This document shows, piece by piece, positions 53,101 through 63,092 of a stretch of DNA of 64,000 nt (position 1 is its first letter; each line of letters starts with the position of its first letter). The notes below the pieces were generated by a model, which saw only the letters and a program-made list of their open reading frames with translations, was not told where the DNA came from and ran no database searches. Source of the DNA: Anas platyrhynchos (taxonomy: Eukaryota; Chordata; Aves; Anseriformes; Anatidae). The DNA is taken from assembly GCF_047663525.1 (NCBI RefSeq), contig NC_092594.1, positions 38,258,001 to 38,322,000 on the forward strand, written 5' to 3'. The position numbers and the translations under genes are program-made.

Positions 53101-53619
53101 CCCGGCTTTTATTAATTTATTGCAATGATTAATCTTAATTTTTTTAATCTGAGAGCAGGGAGGGGGCTTCGTCCTCTGTGCAAACGGAGCTGGTGGTGGT
53201 GGGGGGGGGTTCGTTCCTCCTCCTCCTGCGGCTGCAAAGCGAGGAGGGGGAGCATGGGGAAGGCTCCGGGGGGGGGAATCCCGAAAAGCAGCCGAGCTCC
53301 CCGCGGCCCGGTCGCCATGCTGAGCGCCTCCCCGCCTCCCGTGCCAAAAAAAAATAATAAAAAAAAAACTTTTCTCTCTTTTCTCTGCCCCTCCTGGCCG
53401 GGCTGCTGGGAGGCGGAGGGGGGGGGGGGGGGGGGAGAGCAGCGAGCACAAAGGGACCGAGAGCACCGAGAGGGTGGGATTTTGGGGGTGGGGTGGGGGG
53501 GGTCCGGACTCACCGATGAGCCCCCCCACGAGGAAGGCGATGACCTGGAAGACCAGCAGCACGCCGCCGACGATGCAGAGCTTCTTGGTGCTCATGTTCT
53601 CGATGATGGCCCCGGCCAT
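26069..53619 (-). CDS. WLS: WLS (Wntless/GPR177), Wnt cargo receptor, 12 coding exons, 541 aa
   Basis: WLS binds lipidated Wnt in the ER and escorts it through the Golgi to the plasma membrane. The coding exons are 53514-53619, 41263-41535, 33712-33836, 32819-32980, 31894-32030, 31328-31496, 31034-31131, 30666-30729, 30168-30311, 28403-28486, 26728-26881 and 26069-26178. They join in frame to 1626 nt, or 541 residues. The order is one N-terminal membrane helix (about 13-35), a lumenal domain (about 40-230), then a seven-helix bundle (about 233-493) and a cytosolic tail. YEGL (425-428) is the known endocytosis motif and the terminal RKEAQE (536-541) is the known ER-retrieval signal. The ATG has A at -3 and G at +4. 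All introns are GT-AG, but the exon 8 donor GTATCC is weak. The protein closely resembles human WLS throughout. No disruption is seen. Confidence 0.97.
26728..26881 (-). CDS. WLS: WLS exon 11, residues 455-506
   Basis: Acceptor CGGGCAG, donor GTAAAT. Encodes [10 protein letters not shown], the last membrane helix ([18 protein letters not shown]) and [14 protein letters not shown]. Confidence 0.97.
28403..28486 (-). CDS. WLS: WLS exon 10, residues 427-454
   Basis: Acceptor TAAACAG, donor GTGAGC. Encodes GLIFRFKF, completing YEGL, and the next membrane helix, ending FFIVSQ. Confidence 0.97.
30168..30311 (-). CDS. WLS: WLS exon 9, residues 379-426
   Basis: Acceptor GCTCAG, donor GTAGGC. Encodes the helix starting [10 protein letters not shown] and the loop [18 protein letters not shown], which supplies the first half of the YEGL sorting motif. 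Confidence 0.97.
30666..30729 (-). CDS. WLS: WLS exon 8, residues 357-378
   Basis: Encodes [21 protein letters not shown]. The acceptor is TTCACAG. The donor that restores the usual WLS junction is GTATCC, weak at +4 to +6. A stronger GTGGGT lies 39 nt further on and stays in frame. Confidence 0.93.
30784..30914 (+). repeat. Diverged dispersed repeat, copy 2 (WLS intron 7)
   Basis: Same-orientation partner of 23381-23522, aligning through several blocks of 10-17 bp including CAAGATGTGCTGCTGTG. Family unknown. Confidence 0.6.
31034..31131 (-). CDS. WLS: WLS exon 7, residues 325-357
   Basis: Acceptor CGATTAG, donor GTGGGT. Encodes [14 protein letters not shown] and the helix [19 protein letters not shown]. 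Confidence 0.96.
31328..31496 (-). CDS. WLS: WLS exon 6, residues 268-324
   Basis: Acceptor CTCTGCAG, donor GTGGGT. Encodes two membrane helices around [19 protein letters not shown] and ends at CGEHMM. Confidence 0.97.
31894..32030 (-). CDS. WLS: WLS exon 5, residues 223-268
   Basis: Acceptor TCCTTAG, donor GTGAGT. Encodes [16 protein letters not shown] and the second membrane helix ([11 protein letters not shown]). Confidence 0.97.
32819..32980 (-). CDS. WLS: WLS exon 4, residues 169-222
   Basis: Acceptor TTTTGCTAG, donor GTAAGT. Encodes the end of the lumenal domain, with [17 protein letters not shown] and [13 protein letters not shown]. Confidence 0.97.
33712..33836 (-). CDS. WLS: WLS exon 3, residues 127-168
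   Basis: Acceptor TCTTGCAG, donor GTAAGG. Encodes [15 protein letters not shown] through [10 protein letters not shown] of the lumenal domain. Ends in phase 0. Confidence 0.97.
35330..36120. promoter_or_regulatory. Intragenic CpG-rich patch in WLS intron 2
   Basis: CpG-dense DNA inside an otherwise CpG-poor intron, with stretches such as GTGCCGAGGTGCCGGCGGG and GCGCGCACCCG. It could be an internal promoter or enhancer. There is no transcript evidence. Confidence 0.4.
38696..38710. repeat. Short telomere-like motif, CCCTAA x2.5
   Basis: CCCTAACCCTAACCC, with the G-rich strand in WLS sense orientation. Confidence 0.85.
41263..41535 (-). CDS. WLS: WLS exon 2, residues 36-127
   Basis: Acceptor TTTACAG, donor GTAAGT. 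Encodes the start of the lumenal Wnt-binding domain, including YMSVKC, PWGPNHC and [10 protein letters not shown]. Confidence 0.97.
45770..45806 (+). mobile_element. CR1 LINE 3' end fragment
   Basis: CATCCCTTCCAACCCGAGCC followed by ATTCTGTG closely resembles the conserved 3' end of avian/reptilian CR1 retrotransposons, which end in ATTCTRTG octamers. The 5' limit is not clear and no reverse transcriptase remains. Confidence 0.6.
47991..48000 (+). promoter_or_regulatory. Candidate TCF/LEF site in WLS intron 1
   Basis: AGATCAAAGT is close to the TCF/LEF consensus AGATCAAAGG. WLS is a reported Wnt/beta-catenin target, so such sites are of interest, but single short matches are expected by chance. 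Confidence 0.25.
49976..49990. repeat. (GT)n microsatellite
   Basis: About seven GT units within WLS intron 1. Confidence 0.85.
51634..51667. repeat. Perfect 17-bp tandem duplication
   Basis: Two identical adjacent copies of GGTTGTGTACATATTTT, followed by GGTT. The perfect identity suggests recent origin. Confidence 0.92.
53514..53619 (-). CDS. WLS: WLS exon 1 (coding part), residues 1-36
   Basis: Begins [19 protein letters not shown] and encodes the cytosolic N-terminus and first membrane helix. It ends in phase 1 at donor GTGAGT. An in-frame upstream extension lacks an ATG, so this start is preferred. Confidence 0.97.
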
Positions 53620-53673
53620 CTTCGCGGGGGCGCGGGGTGCCAGGCACCCCCCCCCTCCCCCTCCCACCCCCAG

Positions 53674-53721
53674 CCCCTAACCCCTAACCCTAACCCTAAC
53701 CCTAACCCTAACCCTAACCCC
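53674..53721. repeat. Interstitial telomeric repeat, 55 bp upstream of the WLS ATG
   Basis: Seven units: two CCCCTAA and five perfect CCCTAA, then CCCC. On the WLS sense strand this reads as GGGTTAGGG repeats. It probably lies in the 5' UTR or core promoter. Confidence 0.95.
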
Positions 53722-53880
53722 GGCTGCAGGCACCCGGCAGCCGCCGCCGCACGGCCCCGGCCCCGCGCCGCGCCCGCGCCCGCGCCGGGATGGGGTGGGA
53801 GAGGCGGGGCCGCCGCGGGGGGTGGGTGAGGGGGGGGGAGGAGGCAACGCGCAGAGGGGCGGGGCGGGGAGGGGAGGGGG

Positions 53881-55438
53881 TGTGGGGTGGGATTGGGATG
53901 TGGGGTGGGGTATGGGGTGGGGATGTGGGGTGGGATATGGGATGGGGATGGGGATTTGGGATGGGGATTTGGGATGGGGAGGGGATGGGGATGGGATATG
54001 GGATATGGGGTATGGGGTATGGGGTAGGATATGGGATGGGGAGAGGGTGGGGATATGGGGATTGGGATATGGGATGAGGATACAGGATGGGGATATGGGG
54101 TGGGATATGGTGTGGGATATTGGATGGGATGGGGATGTGGGGATTGGGATATGGGATGGGATATGGGATGAGGATATGGGGTGGGATATGGGATGGGGGT
54201 GGGATATGGGGTGGGGAAATGGGATGGGGATGGAATAGGGATATGGGATGGGGATATGGGATATGGAATGGGGTGGGATATGGGGTGGGATGGGGGTGGG
54301 GTATGGGGTGGGATATGGGATGAGGATGTGGGGTGGGATATGGGATGGGGATAGGGATGGGGAGGGGATGGGGATGGGATATGGGGTATGGGGTATGGGG
54401 TGGGGTATGGGGTATGGAATGAGGATACAGGATGGGTTATGGGGTGGGATATGGGATGGGGATATAGGGTGGGGATATGGGATGGGATGGGGATGGGGAT
54501 GTGGGGATTGGGATATGGGATGGGATGGGGATGGGATAGGGATATGGGATGGGATATGGGATAGGGATACGGGATATGGAATGGGGTGGGATATGGGATG
54601 GGGATATAGGGTGGGGATATGGGATGGGATGGGGATGTGGGGATGGGGATGGGGATGGGATGTGGATATGGGATGGGATGGGGATGGGATGGGGATGGGG
54701 TGGGGAAATGGGATGGGGATATGGGATGGGGATATGGGATATGGAATGGGGTGGGATATGGGGTGGGATGGGGTTGGGGATATGGGATGGGATGGGGTGG
54801 GGATATGGGATGAGATGCAGATATGGGATGGGGATATGGGGTGAGGATGGGGATGGGGATATGGGATGGGATACGGGATGGGGATGGGATAGGATGGGGA
54901 TATGGGGTGGGGATGGGGATATGGGATGGGATGGGGATATGGGGTGGGGTTATAGGATATGGGATGGGGATATGGGGATATGGGGACGGGATATGGGATG
55001 GGGATGTGGGGATTGGGATATGGGGTGGGATGGGGATGGGGATATGGAATGGGGATATGGGATGGGATATGGGATGGGGATATGGGATGGGATAGGGATA
55101 TGGGATGGGGATACGGGATGGGATAGGGATATGGGGTGGGATACGGGATATGGAGTGGGGTGGGATATGGGGTGGGGATAGGATGGGGATATGGGGTGGG
55201 GATATGGGATATAGGATGGGATGGGGATGGGATACGGGATGGGGATGGGATGGGGATATGGGATGGGGATGGGGATATGGGATGGGGTGGGGATATGGGA
55301 TGGGGATATGGGATGGGGATGGGATATGGGATGGGGATCTGGGATGGAGATGGGATGGGGATGGGGATAAGGAATGGGATGGGGATGAGACTAGGGAAGG
55401 GGACGGGGATGGGGCCAGGGATGAGGATGAGGATGGGG
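53881..55438. repeat. G-rich minisatellite, GGGATAT/GGGATGGG family (about 1.56 kb)
   Basis: An irregular tandem array built from short G-run units such as GGGATATGGGATGGGGATAT, with higher-order variants including GGGATGTGGGGATTGGGATA. The plus strand is almost free of C. It starts about 260 bp upstream of the WLS ATG. The array lacks most stop codons, so long spurious frames rich in Met, Gly, Trp, Tyr and Asp run through it. Confidence 0.95.
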
Positions 55439-57716
55439 CCAGCAGCCAGGCTCTCCCCTCACCAGCTCCTCACCCCCCTGGCCCCAAGCACTGCCCATGG
55501 GCTTGTGCCCTGCAGCTCAGCATGGGCTCAGCATGGGCTCTGCTGCGTGCCTTGGGGGCTGCAGTGAATCCCAGCAGCCAAGGCTGGTGTTGGGTGGGGG
55601 CAGCTGGAAACGCTCCTGGGGAGTGTGCCCCGGAGGGAGACAGCCAGTGACAAACGTGTACAAAGGAAGCAGCAAAACAGGACAGCTTTGTGCACTATGA
55701 AATGCAGGCAGCAGTGACAGCAAACGCTTTGGGTCATTTATTTTTTTCATTATTATTTTTTTACATTACAGTTATGACTTCATTTTTAAAAATAGCTCCT
55801 GATGGCCAAGTCCTTTGTACCCATTGTGAAGCCAACAGGATCATTCCCCCGATGTGCTTGCAAAAAATCAAAGCCCGTCAGTGGATTTTTGCCAGGACAA
55901 ATACCGAATACTTTGTACAAAAATGTAAGAGGTAGAGCGAAGACCCTGCCATGATAAAAGCATCTTTAGTGAAAAGAAAAAAAAAAAAAGGTAAAAAAAA
56001 GTAAAATAACAGTAACACTGGAAAAAACACTTGGCATTATAAGACACTTTCTACGTGTACCACATTCCTACATCTCTGAAGCCACAAAATTTGGGCACTT
56101 TAATCACGCGTGACTTTAGACACAAGCCCAAAGGGGGCAGAGCAAATACCACAGCGAAATGGGGCTTCTCTTTTGCCAAAAAGCGACCCCACAAAACTCT
56201 CAGAGAAGAAACTGGCCCGAGGTGGAGCAGAAAGCACACCCTTAGCCATCGCTTTTCCTTTCCAGCTGTTTACAAATAACAATTCCACCTCCGTAAGGCC
56301 TCCAGAATCAATCACCTCCTACCTGCCGGTTATTAAATTACTTCTTCCTTTCTGCCCCAGGCTGTTTTGAAAGCCTGAGCTGCAGAAGACCTGTCTGACA
56401 GTCAGCTCGGGGCAGGGAAGGAGCACAGAGAGCTCCTTGCAGCACTGGGCCCAGAGCCCAGGCTTTCCGAGGATTTAGGGGTTTAAAGCTGCAGGTAAGT
56501 GCTTAGTGGGATTGTCACAGGCTCCTAATTTTGGTGCTATGTATCCGTGGTAAAAGTGACTGCAAGAGTTTTAAGAAAACCATCTTTGGATGCTCGGTTT
56601 TCAAAGAGATCAAACTCGCTGAAAGTTTCAGCATTTTCTTTTTTTCACCCATTGTCTCATTTCGGTTGGATAGCTAACGGAAAATGTCAGGAAAAAGCGC
56701 TAGAAATTAGAGGCATTTTTCAAACACAGTGGTAGGAGGACACACGCTGCAAATACAACGTGCAGGCTGGACAGAGGAGCCTCGGTGACCAGGACATGGA
56801 GGCCAAATGGCATGACCGTAGTGATAATTTCTGTTTTTAGAAAGCTAAAAAGCCAACCCACCCCCTGCCGAAATTATTCGGACCTATCTTGCTGCATGGA
56901 AGCTTTGTATTGAGCTGCTTCATTTTTTGCTTTACAAAAGCAAGTTTTTTGAACATCAGCAGCAGCCTGCCAGCCCAGCGCTGGGCTGGCTCCATAGGTA
57001 TTTTACAGAGTAGCAGCAGACCAAAATCTGGGTAAATTATGGCCATCCACAGCCAGAAACACTCTGCTGCCCCACGTGAGGCTGCCCTGCGTGCCGGCTG
57101 CCCCTGGGCTCCCCAGCACCTCCCTGGGGGCATGGGCGCTGCTGGGCACCAGCACTGCAGCTGCCTGGGTTTTTGGGAACAGGTCACACACAGCACTGAG
57201 TTACTGCCAAAAACAAATAGTGGGGAGTTTGCTGCTACTGGGGAAAGATGATGAAAAACTTCACAAGCACTGCTCGCTTCTCACTGCTCGCATCGGTGAC
57301 TTCACCTTCCTCGTCTCTTGCAAGTGCTGGTAGCAGGGAAAATTTTCTCAGAGAACAGGAAAAGGGCGTTTTGTGTCATTTCCAGTGCACAGATGGAGAG
57401 GAAAAATTTATCTCTGTGAGAAAATCCTTGTCTACGGGGTGTAATGATACTCAAATGGCAAACTTGGTGTGGCGTCCACCAAAAAATAAAGGGAGGGGGG
57501 GAGAGGATTCAGATGGGTGAGTAGATGGAGTCCCATGGCTTGTAACTGCCTGTTGCAGTTAGGATTAGGAAGAAAATTGACAAATATGCAGTATTTCATC
57601 TTAAAAAACAGGCAGATGTGAGTGTGCTCAGCTCCTGAATCAATTTCTCTTCAGCCAGTTTGGTTTAAGTAGAACCTTGCCACTGTTTGTAGCCCTCGAT
57701 CCACAAAGCGAGGTGC

Positions 57717-57717
<1 letters not shown>

Positions 57718-57776
<59 letters not shown>

Positions 57777-57843
57777 TATTATTATTATTAATTATTATTA
57801 TTATTATTACTATTATTATTATTAATTTATTTGTTTATTATTA
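57718..57843. repeat. (ATT)n microsatellite, about 42 units
   Basis: A long array of TTA/ATT triplets with a few interruptions in the second half. Confidence 0.95.
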
Positions 57844-60658
57844 TGGCAGATTTACTGGATTGCCCCCAGCCTGCTGATCCTGCGGGTGCTGAGCCCCACA
57901 GCAGTGCTGGGGGTCCCCAGCGTCCCCCCAGCCCCTCTCCATCCCGTGCTCCCCACCACGTCCCGTGTGCCTGGCAGGTGGCTGAGCAAAGCATCTGTTA
58001 TCCACTGAGTGTGGGGCAGGTGAGAGAACTGCCCAGGTAGCTCCTGGTGGCTTTTCTCTGCTGTGCTCTGGGCTTTGTGCCCAAAATGCCCCAGAACGGG
58101 GCTTCAGCGGGGGCACTGGGGCCTCCAGGCTGTGCGTGAGCCAAAGCAGAGCTCGTAATTTGACAGAGCACATTTGGGCTTGTCAGCCCGAAAGTGCAGA
58201 CTTGTGATATCCTGAAGGAGGGGCCAATAATAGTGTATTAAAATAATTTATATTTTATTAAAGATTGCTTAAACCGGATTATTCAATCTTGTTTATAGTC
58301 TCTACAATTGCCATGTGGTTAAAAGGCTCAAGCCATCAAAAGCGAATCTGTGGAAAGCCTGAATTTTCAGCATTTTTTGGAGTCTGCCAAGCTCTCTCTT
58401 TTGACCATTAATCCAATCAGCAGGGAGCGAAGCTTCTGCAGCAGGATATCTGAACAAGTCTCGGGCAGATCCATCATCAGTCTGTCACCAAACTTCCAAG
58501 TTCTTCCTTCCAAGCCCCTTCCATGACATAACGATCATCTGGCAGTACGCACAGCTCTACTTGAAGCCTTCAGCTTGATTCATTAAGCGAGCAGCCAGCG
58601 GCCCCAGAGCTTCCCCTCGTGCAAAGCACCCTCGCCCAGCCCCGCGTCGCCGCCTCCCACCTCTCCAAAAACATTTTGAGATAGCCACGGTTCCCAAGCC
58701 ACAGGAGCCAGGTGGAAGGTGCTGCTAACCCACAGCTGGGGGCTGCAAGTGGTCCGAATGTCGTAGCGGTCAAAATGGCATCACTGACATTTTGGACAAG
58801 AGCGATTTCGTGTGAGCAGACTTTGCAGAGGGCCGTGCGTCACCACAGCTGACTTTCCCATACAAAGACCACTCCAGTCCCTACCCAGTCCCATTTTCCC
58901 TACCTGCACGTCAGGGAGTTTCTCGGCAGCGATGGGCACTGCTGGTACCTGATGGGTTTGTGTCCTCCTCAGCAGCAAGCAAAGTTATTTTTCTACAAGA
59001 TACAGACACTTTAATATCACAAAATGAAGGCCAGCTTGCTATCACAGCTTACCATTAGCAAATCCCTTCTACAAGCTGAGCTGCACAGTTGTTTATACGG
59101 AAACCTTCATGCTTCCATCCCTCCTGTGTTCGGAATAAAAAGAATAAATTTCAGAGTTTTTTTGACAGCCTCTTACCATTTTTCTGTTAAGCCTTTGTAT
59201 TCCCACAAATCCAATCCTTTCCAAGTCCAGCTCCGAGGACCAAATTAGCAGATACAACGAAATGTAGACCACAGCCATTGTTCATAGTCCCATGAGAAGT
59301 GAATGAATGTGCACGTGCTGAACATGTGCGGCTGTGGTACCTGCTTCAGAGCTACAACACCAAGGAACAGGCCTTAACTGAGTTTTAGTAAAAGCTGATA
59401 CTAGTTAATTCACAAGGCAAAAGCAAGGGAGATTTAATCATATTCCAGTGGCAACATTACTGTAGATGAAAAAGCTGACAAATATGAACTAGTTGTGTCA
59501 TTGTATTTCTCAGTTAAATAAGATCCAGTTAGGTAGTTTGGCTATATTGGTTGTTGGAAAAAAAAATAAAAATAATAAAAAAAAAGAATAAAATAAGATC
59601 ACAGTTCTCAATGTTTGCATTCTCTGTGCACAGAATTATCAGTTAATGCAAGACTTGGAAGTCTTGAGAAATGAGAAATTTAAAGTTAGACGAAACCAAC
59701 ATATGCACCCAGCTAGTGTCCTTGTGAGACATTCTCGAAATACCAGCTAAAAGCAAACATGAAGTATGTATTAGTTTTAAAGATCTCCTAGAAAGAGACA
59801 TCTGTTTTGGAACAACCACAAAGGGCTAACGCCAAAACTATCCCGTAATAGTTATGAGCTGTAATTTGACATTTCAGATACACATTCCTCTTGCCAAATA
59901 ATCTCATATTTTTGCTCTTGGCAGAGAAAATAAAGAGAATCATATATCCAAGATGAGTAATTTAGTACAATGTAATCAAGGCAAGCTGCTCCAGACTAGG
60001 GACTGAATTAGAGTGAGTAAGACGGGGTTTTTTTATCCTTTAAAATACAAGTGTGTGCAGTATATGGGGAAATATTTAGAAAGAAAATGGTTTTCTTTTT
60101 AATCTTATTTTCCGTCTGAGCCAAGTGTAGGCTCCGATTCCAAGAGCAGACGATGAGAGGTGGGGTGCCCAGAGCAATGCTGCTGCTAGCTGTGCTCCTC
60201 CGAGGTTTCGTCCCTGTGGGCACATCCCAGTAAGCAACCTGCTGCTCCCCAGCTGTCCCAGTCCACGCCCCAGCACGTTCCTGTGAACTGCCACGGATGT
60301 CACCTTCCATCACCACACAGGGCTGCGAATGGAGCTGCCCAAAAACCCCTGGCAGATCCTTCTCCTGCTCGGAGGTGATGCACGGCAGCAGAGCGCAGCG
60401 TGCAGCTCGGTAATACCTGCCCCAGCTGTCACCAATTAATCCACCTGTAATTAGGAGTTGGAGCTCTGTGTCCCAGGGCAGGGAAGTGCCTTGTAACGGG
60501 AGAAGCACGTTGCTGTCTCTGTGACTTCTTCAGCGTCATTCAACTCCGCTAACTAAGAAGAATAGTTAATGTGTGTATAAGCAAAAGAGCCAAAGGAATT
60601 TGTGTTGCTGAGTCTTGTAAGCCTCGTTTTACTCAGACTCTAAAATAAATAAATTAAC

Positions 60659-60910
60659 GAGAAGAGAAGAGAAGAGAAGAGAAGAGAAGAGAAGAGAAGA
60701 GAAGAGAAGAGAAGAGAAGAGAAGAGAAGAGAAGAGAAGAGAAGAGAAGAGAAGAGAAGAGAAGAGAAGAGAAGAGAAGAGAAGAGAAGAGAAAAGAAAA
60801 GAAAAGAAAAGAAAAGAAAAGAAAAGAAAAGAAAAGAAAAGAAAAGAAAAGAAAAGAAAAGAAAAGAAAAGAAAAGAAAAGAAAAGAAAAGAAAAGAAAA
60901 GAAAAGAAAA
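60659..60910. repeat. Two-block homopurine pentanucleotide array, (GAGAA)n then (GAAAA)n
   Basis: About 26 near-perfect GAGAA-type units (60659-60790) switch abruptly to about 24 perfect GAAAA units (60791-60910). The whole array is homopurine on the plus strand. Confidence 0.95.
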
Positions 60911-61589
60911 GAAAGAAGAAAAGGGCATTCTCTAGTCTTAACGCAGTAATTCACTTCCACACACAGCAGTTTCAGTTCCCAGCCATCTCCTCCGCCCTTC
61001 TGCTCCCAAATGCAAGTTGAACTGTCTGCATCCCCGCTGCCCCAGTTAACAGCTCGGTGTTCCTGTGCAAACCCACCTCGCTCAGCTGGAAGGCAGGATC
61101 CTGCTACTTTACAAGGGGTGGACTTGCTAGAGCTCGTCTGTCGGCATTCCTCGAGTTCTCTGCCCCAGCTGCAAGGAGGAATGACCCAGATACCTCTGCA
61201 TATTGCCTGCTCTCCCATTCCGCAGTTGGTTTTTTGTTGTTGCTGCTGTTGTTTTAATTAGAATGATTTCCACAGTTTGCTGTCAGGCACGTCTTTAAAG
61301 TAAAACCAATTAGTGGAAGCACAAATCTTAAACTCTGACATGGATTTCCTGCTTTAGTTAAATGCTCCTTCCCTTTTCTGAGAGCACATCCCTGGCAGGG
61401 AGCAAATAGATCTGTTAAACGGTATTATTTTTAAGAGGTCTTATGTTACATTCAGATGAATCACTCCAAGCAAAGGAAGCACATCACTAAAAAAATGACA
61501 AATCCCAACATTTACACGGAGATCTAATTTGTACTGTGATGAAGCTGATGGTTACCAAATGCTGATGCAAATCACTGTAGTTATTTTGT

Positions 61590-61640
61590 AACAGAATCCC
61601 AGGCATTTCAGCTGGAAAAGACTCATTTGGTTATCCTGTG
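61590..61640 (-). mobile_element. Possible diverged CR1 fragment
   Basis: CAGAATCCCAGGCATTTCAG followed by CTGGAAAAGACTCATTTGG resembles the reverse complement of CR1 3' sequence (AGAATCATAGAATCAT then GGTTGGAAAAGACC). It is weak and short. Confidence 0.35.
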
Positions 61641-63045
61641 TATTTCATCACAAAATTTTATCAAAGTTTATTTACCCATTCAAGCACTCGTAGATAACGA
61701 GACAAAAGGGTGAGAAAAGTAAATGCAGCTCCTTAACTCTGCTCATGGCTTTGGAGAATGAATGAATTTCTAGAGACAGCCACATCCGATGCCCGTCTCA
61801 TGTCAGGGACTGACAAGAATGGAAAATCACAGGAAAAGTTGTAAGAACATACACTCAGTCAGCCTACATAAGGAGGTAGTGTATTTTCAGGCCATCTGAT
61901 TTTGTAACCGTAATAAGCCCTGTCTGGAGGAATAATGCAAACCATGCAGAATGTGTCACAGAAGACCACGTTTCCTCCTCGGGCAAAAGAGAAACCCGAA
62001 ATCATTGTCCTGGAATGCGCTGAAACCTCTTAGCGCAAGTTCCTGAAATATTCATGAAATTTAAGAAAAGAGCAAACTTTTTGGAGAGCGTACTGCTTAG
62101 ATGTAACCTGCCATGTACATGCCATCCGCTAAGCTCTGAAAATGCGGGAGGAAGGCTTTTTGCAGACAAAAAAAGGCAGCAACACGGGCGTGGGGATTTT
62201 ATCTTCTGGCTGCCATAACGTTGATTAATTCAGCTCCTCAATAACTCACGCTAACTGGGGAAATTCTTATGGGACGGGTAGTTTGCTAGCGTATAGAAGT
62301 GAGTAATTCAGCATTTCAGGATGAACAAAAGAGGCTAAATGTGTATATTATTAATGAATAATAGAAGAAGCACTGAGCTCTGACACGCCAGCTGGACTGA
62401 GCTTTTAACATTAACTGGGTCTGAGGGTGAGGCACAGGACAGTGTGTGATGAGCTAGAGGAGGGTCTGATGCTGTCCTCCCAGCTCCGGGGCTCAAACTG
62501 CTCCCTGATTTCTGGTACTTCTGAACAGGACAGAGACAGGCACCTTTTCGATCTCAAATGCCCACGTTAAGCACCGTGGGAGTGGAGAAAAGAGGAAAAA
62601 TAAAGGGAAAAGAGAAATAAGGCGATGAGGATGCTTCTTGGAGCTCATTTCTCCTGCCGTGGGGCTACGCTGGGGCTACGTGCCTCTGGCTGGGCAGGTC
62701 AGGAGTTCGCCCAGCAGGAATTCGTCATCTTTAGGGAGGTTTGGGACCACGGAACACAGCAACTTCACATTAAGTGCTGGCAGTAAGCGCTAAAGAGACC
62801 GCTGTTGAAATGTTTATGTCTTTTGCAGAGACATAAATATTTGGAGTATAGCAAAAGACACTGCTTGGCATCAGCAGGCAGTAAGCATTTTACCTGATTA
62901 CTTGGCTCCGTTTCCAAAGGCATTTCGTTTGGCAGCAGGATCAGCTCAGACAGCCTCTCCTCTCCCCAGCCATGGCCGTATGAATTATCCTGGTAAAGCA
63001 GGTTGTGGTGCCATGCAGAGAAACCCGACAGAAAGAAAGCTGCAG

Positions 63046-63092
63046 GGAGAAAGAGAGAAAGAAGGAAAGACGGAAAGAAGGAAAGAAGGAAC
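63046..63092. repeat. Purine-rich GAAA/GGAAAGAAG tract
   Basis: Imperfect GAAAG and GGAAAGA units. Translated frames here are Lys/Arg/Glu-rich artefacts. Confidence 0.8.

Larger units (their letters stand above)
41536..53513 (-). other. WLS: WLS intron 1 (12.0 kb)
   Basis: The largest intron. It contains a CR1 3' end fragment near 45770-45806, a GT tract at 49976-49990, a 17-bp duplication at 51634-51667 and, next to exon 1, a GC-rich segment with homopolymer G and C runs (13 G at 52758-52770, 15 C at 52891-52905, 18 G at 53418-53435). No nested gene is recognised. Confidence 0.75.
52640..53880 (-). promoter_or_regulatory. WLS: WLS CpG island and promoter
   Basis: A large GC-rich, CpG-dense island spans exon 1, the start of intron 1 and the proximal upstream region, with a dense GCCGCCGCC/CCCGCGCCCGCG core at about 53740-53790. 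It fits a broad TATA-less promoter. A telomeric repeat lies between this core and the ATG. Confidence 0.8.

Noticed and set aside
53620..53667. In-frame upstream extension of WLS exon 1
   Set aside because: It starts from a non-ATG codon and reads a GC-rich leader. The ATG at 53619 has a strong Kozak context and matches the known WLS N-terminus.
53790..55650. Series of overlapping plus-strand ORFs rich in Met, Gly, Trp, Tyr and Asp
   Set aside because: They are translations of the GGGATAT/GGGATGGG minisatellite, whose units rarely contain stop codons in any forward frame. No protein family has this composition.
60008..60508. 166-codon minus-strand ORF
   Set aside because: No recognisable motif, no clear splice or promoter context, and it ends in A/T-rich sequence. 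Left unannotated.
60629..61218. Minus-strand ORFs of Ser-Phe-Leu-Phe repeats
   Set aside because: Translation of the GAGAA/GAAAA pentanucleotide array.
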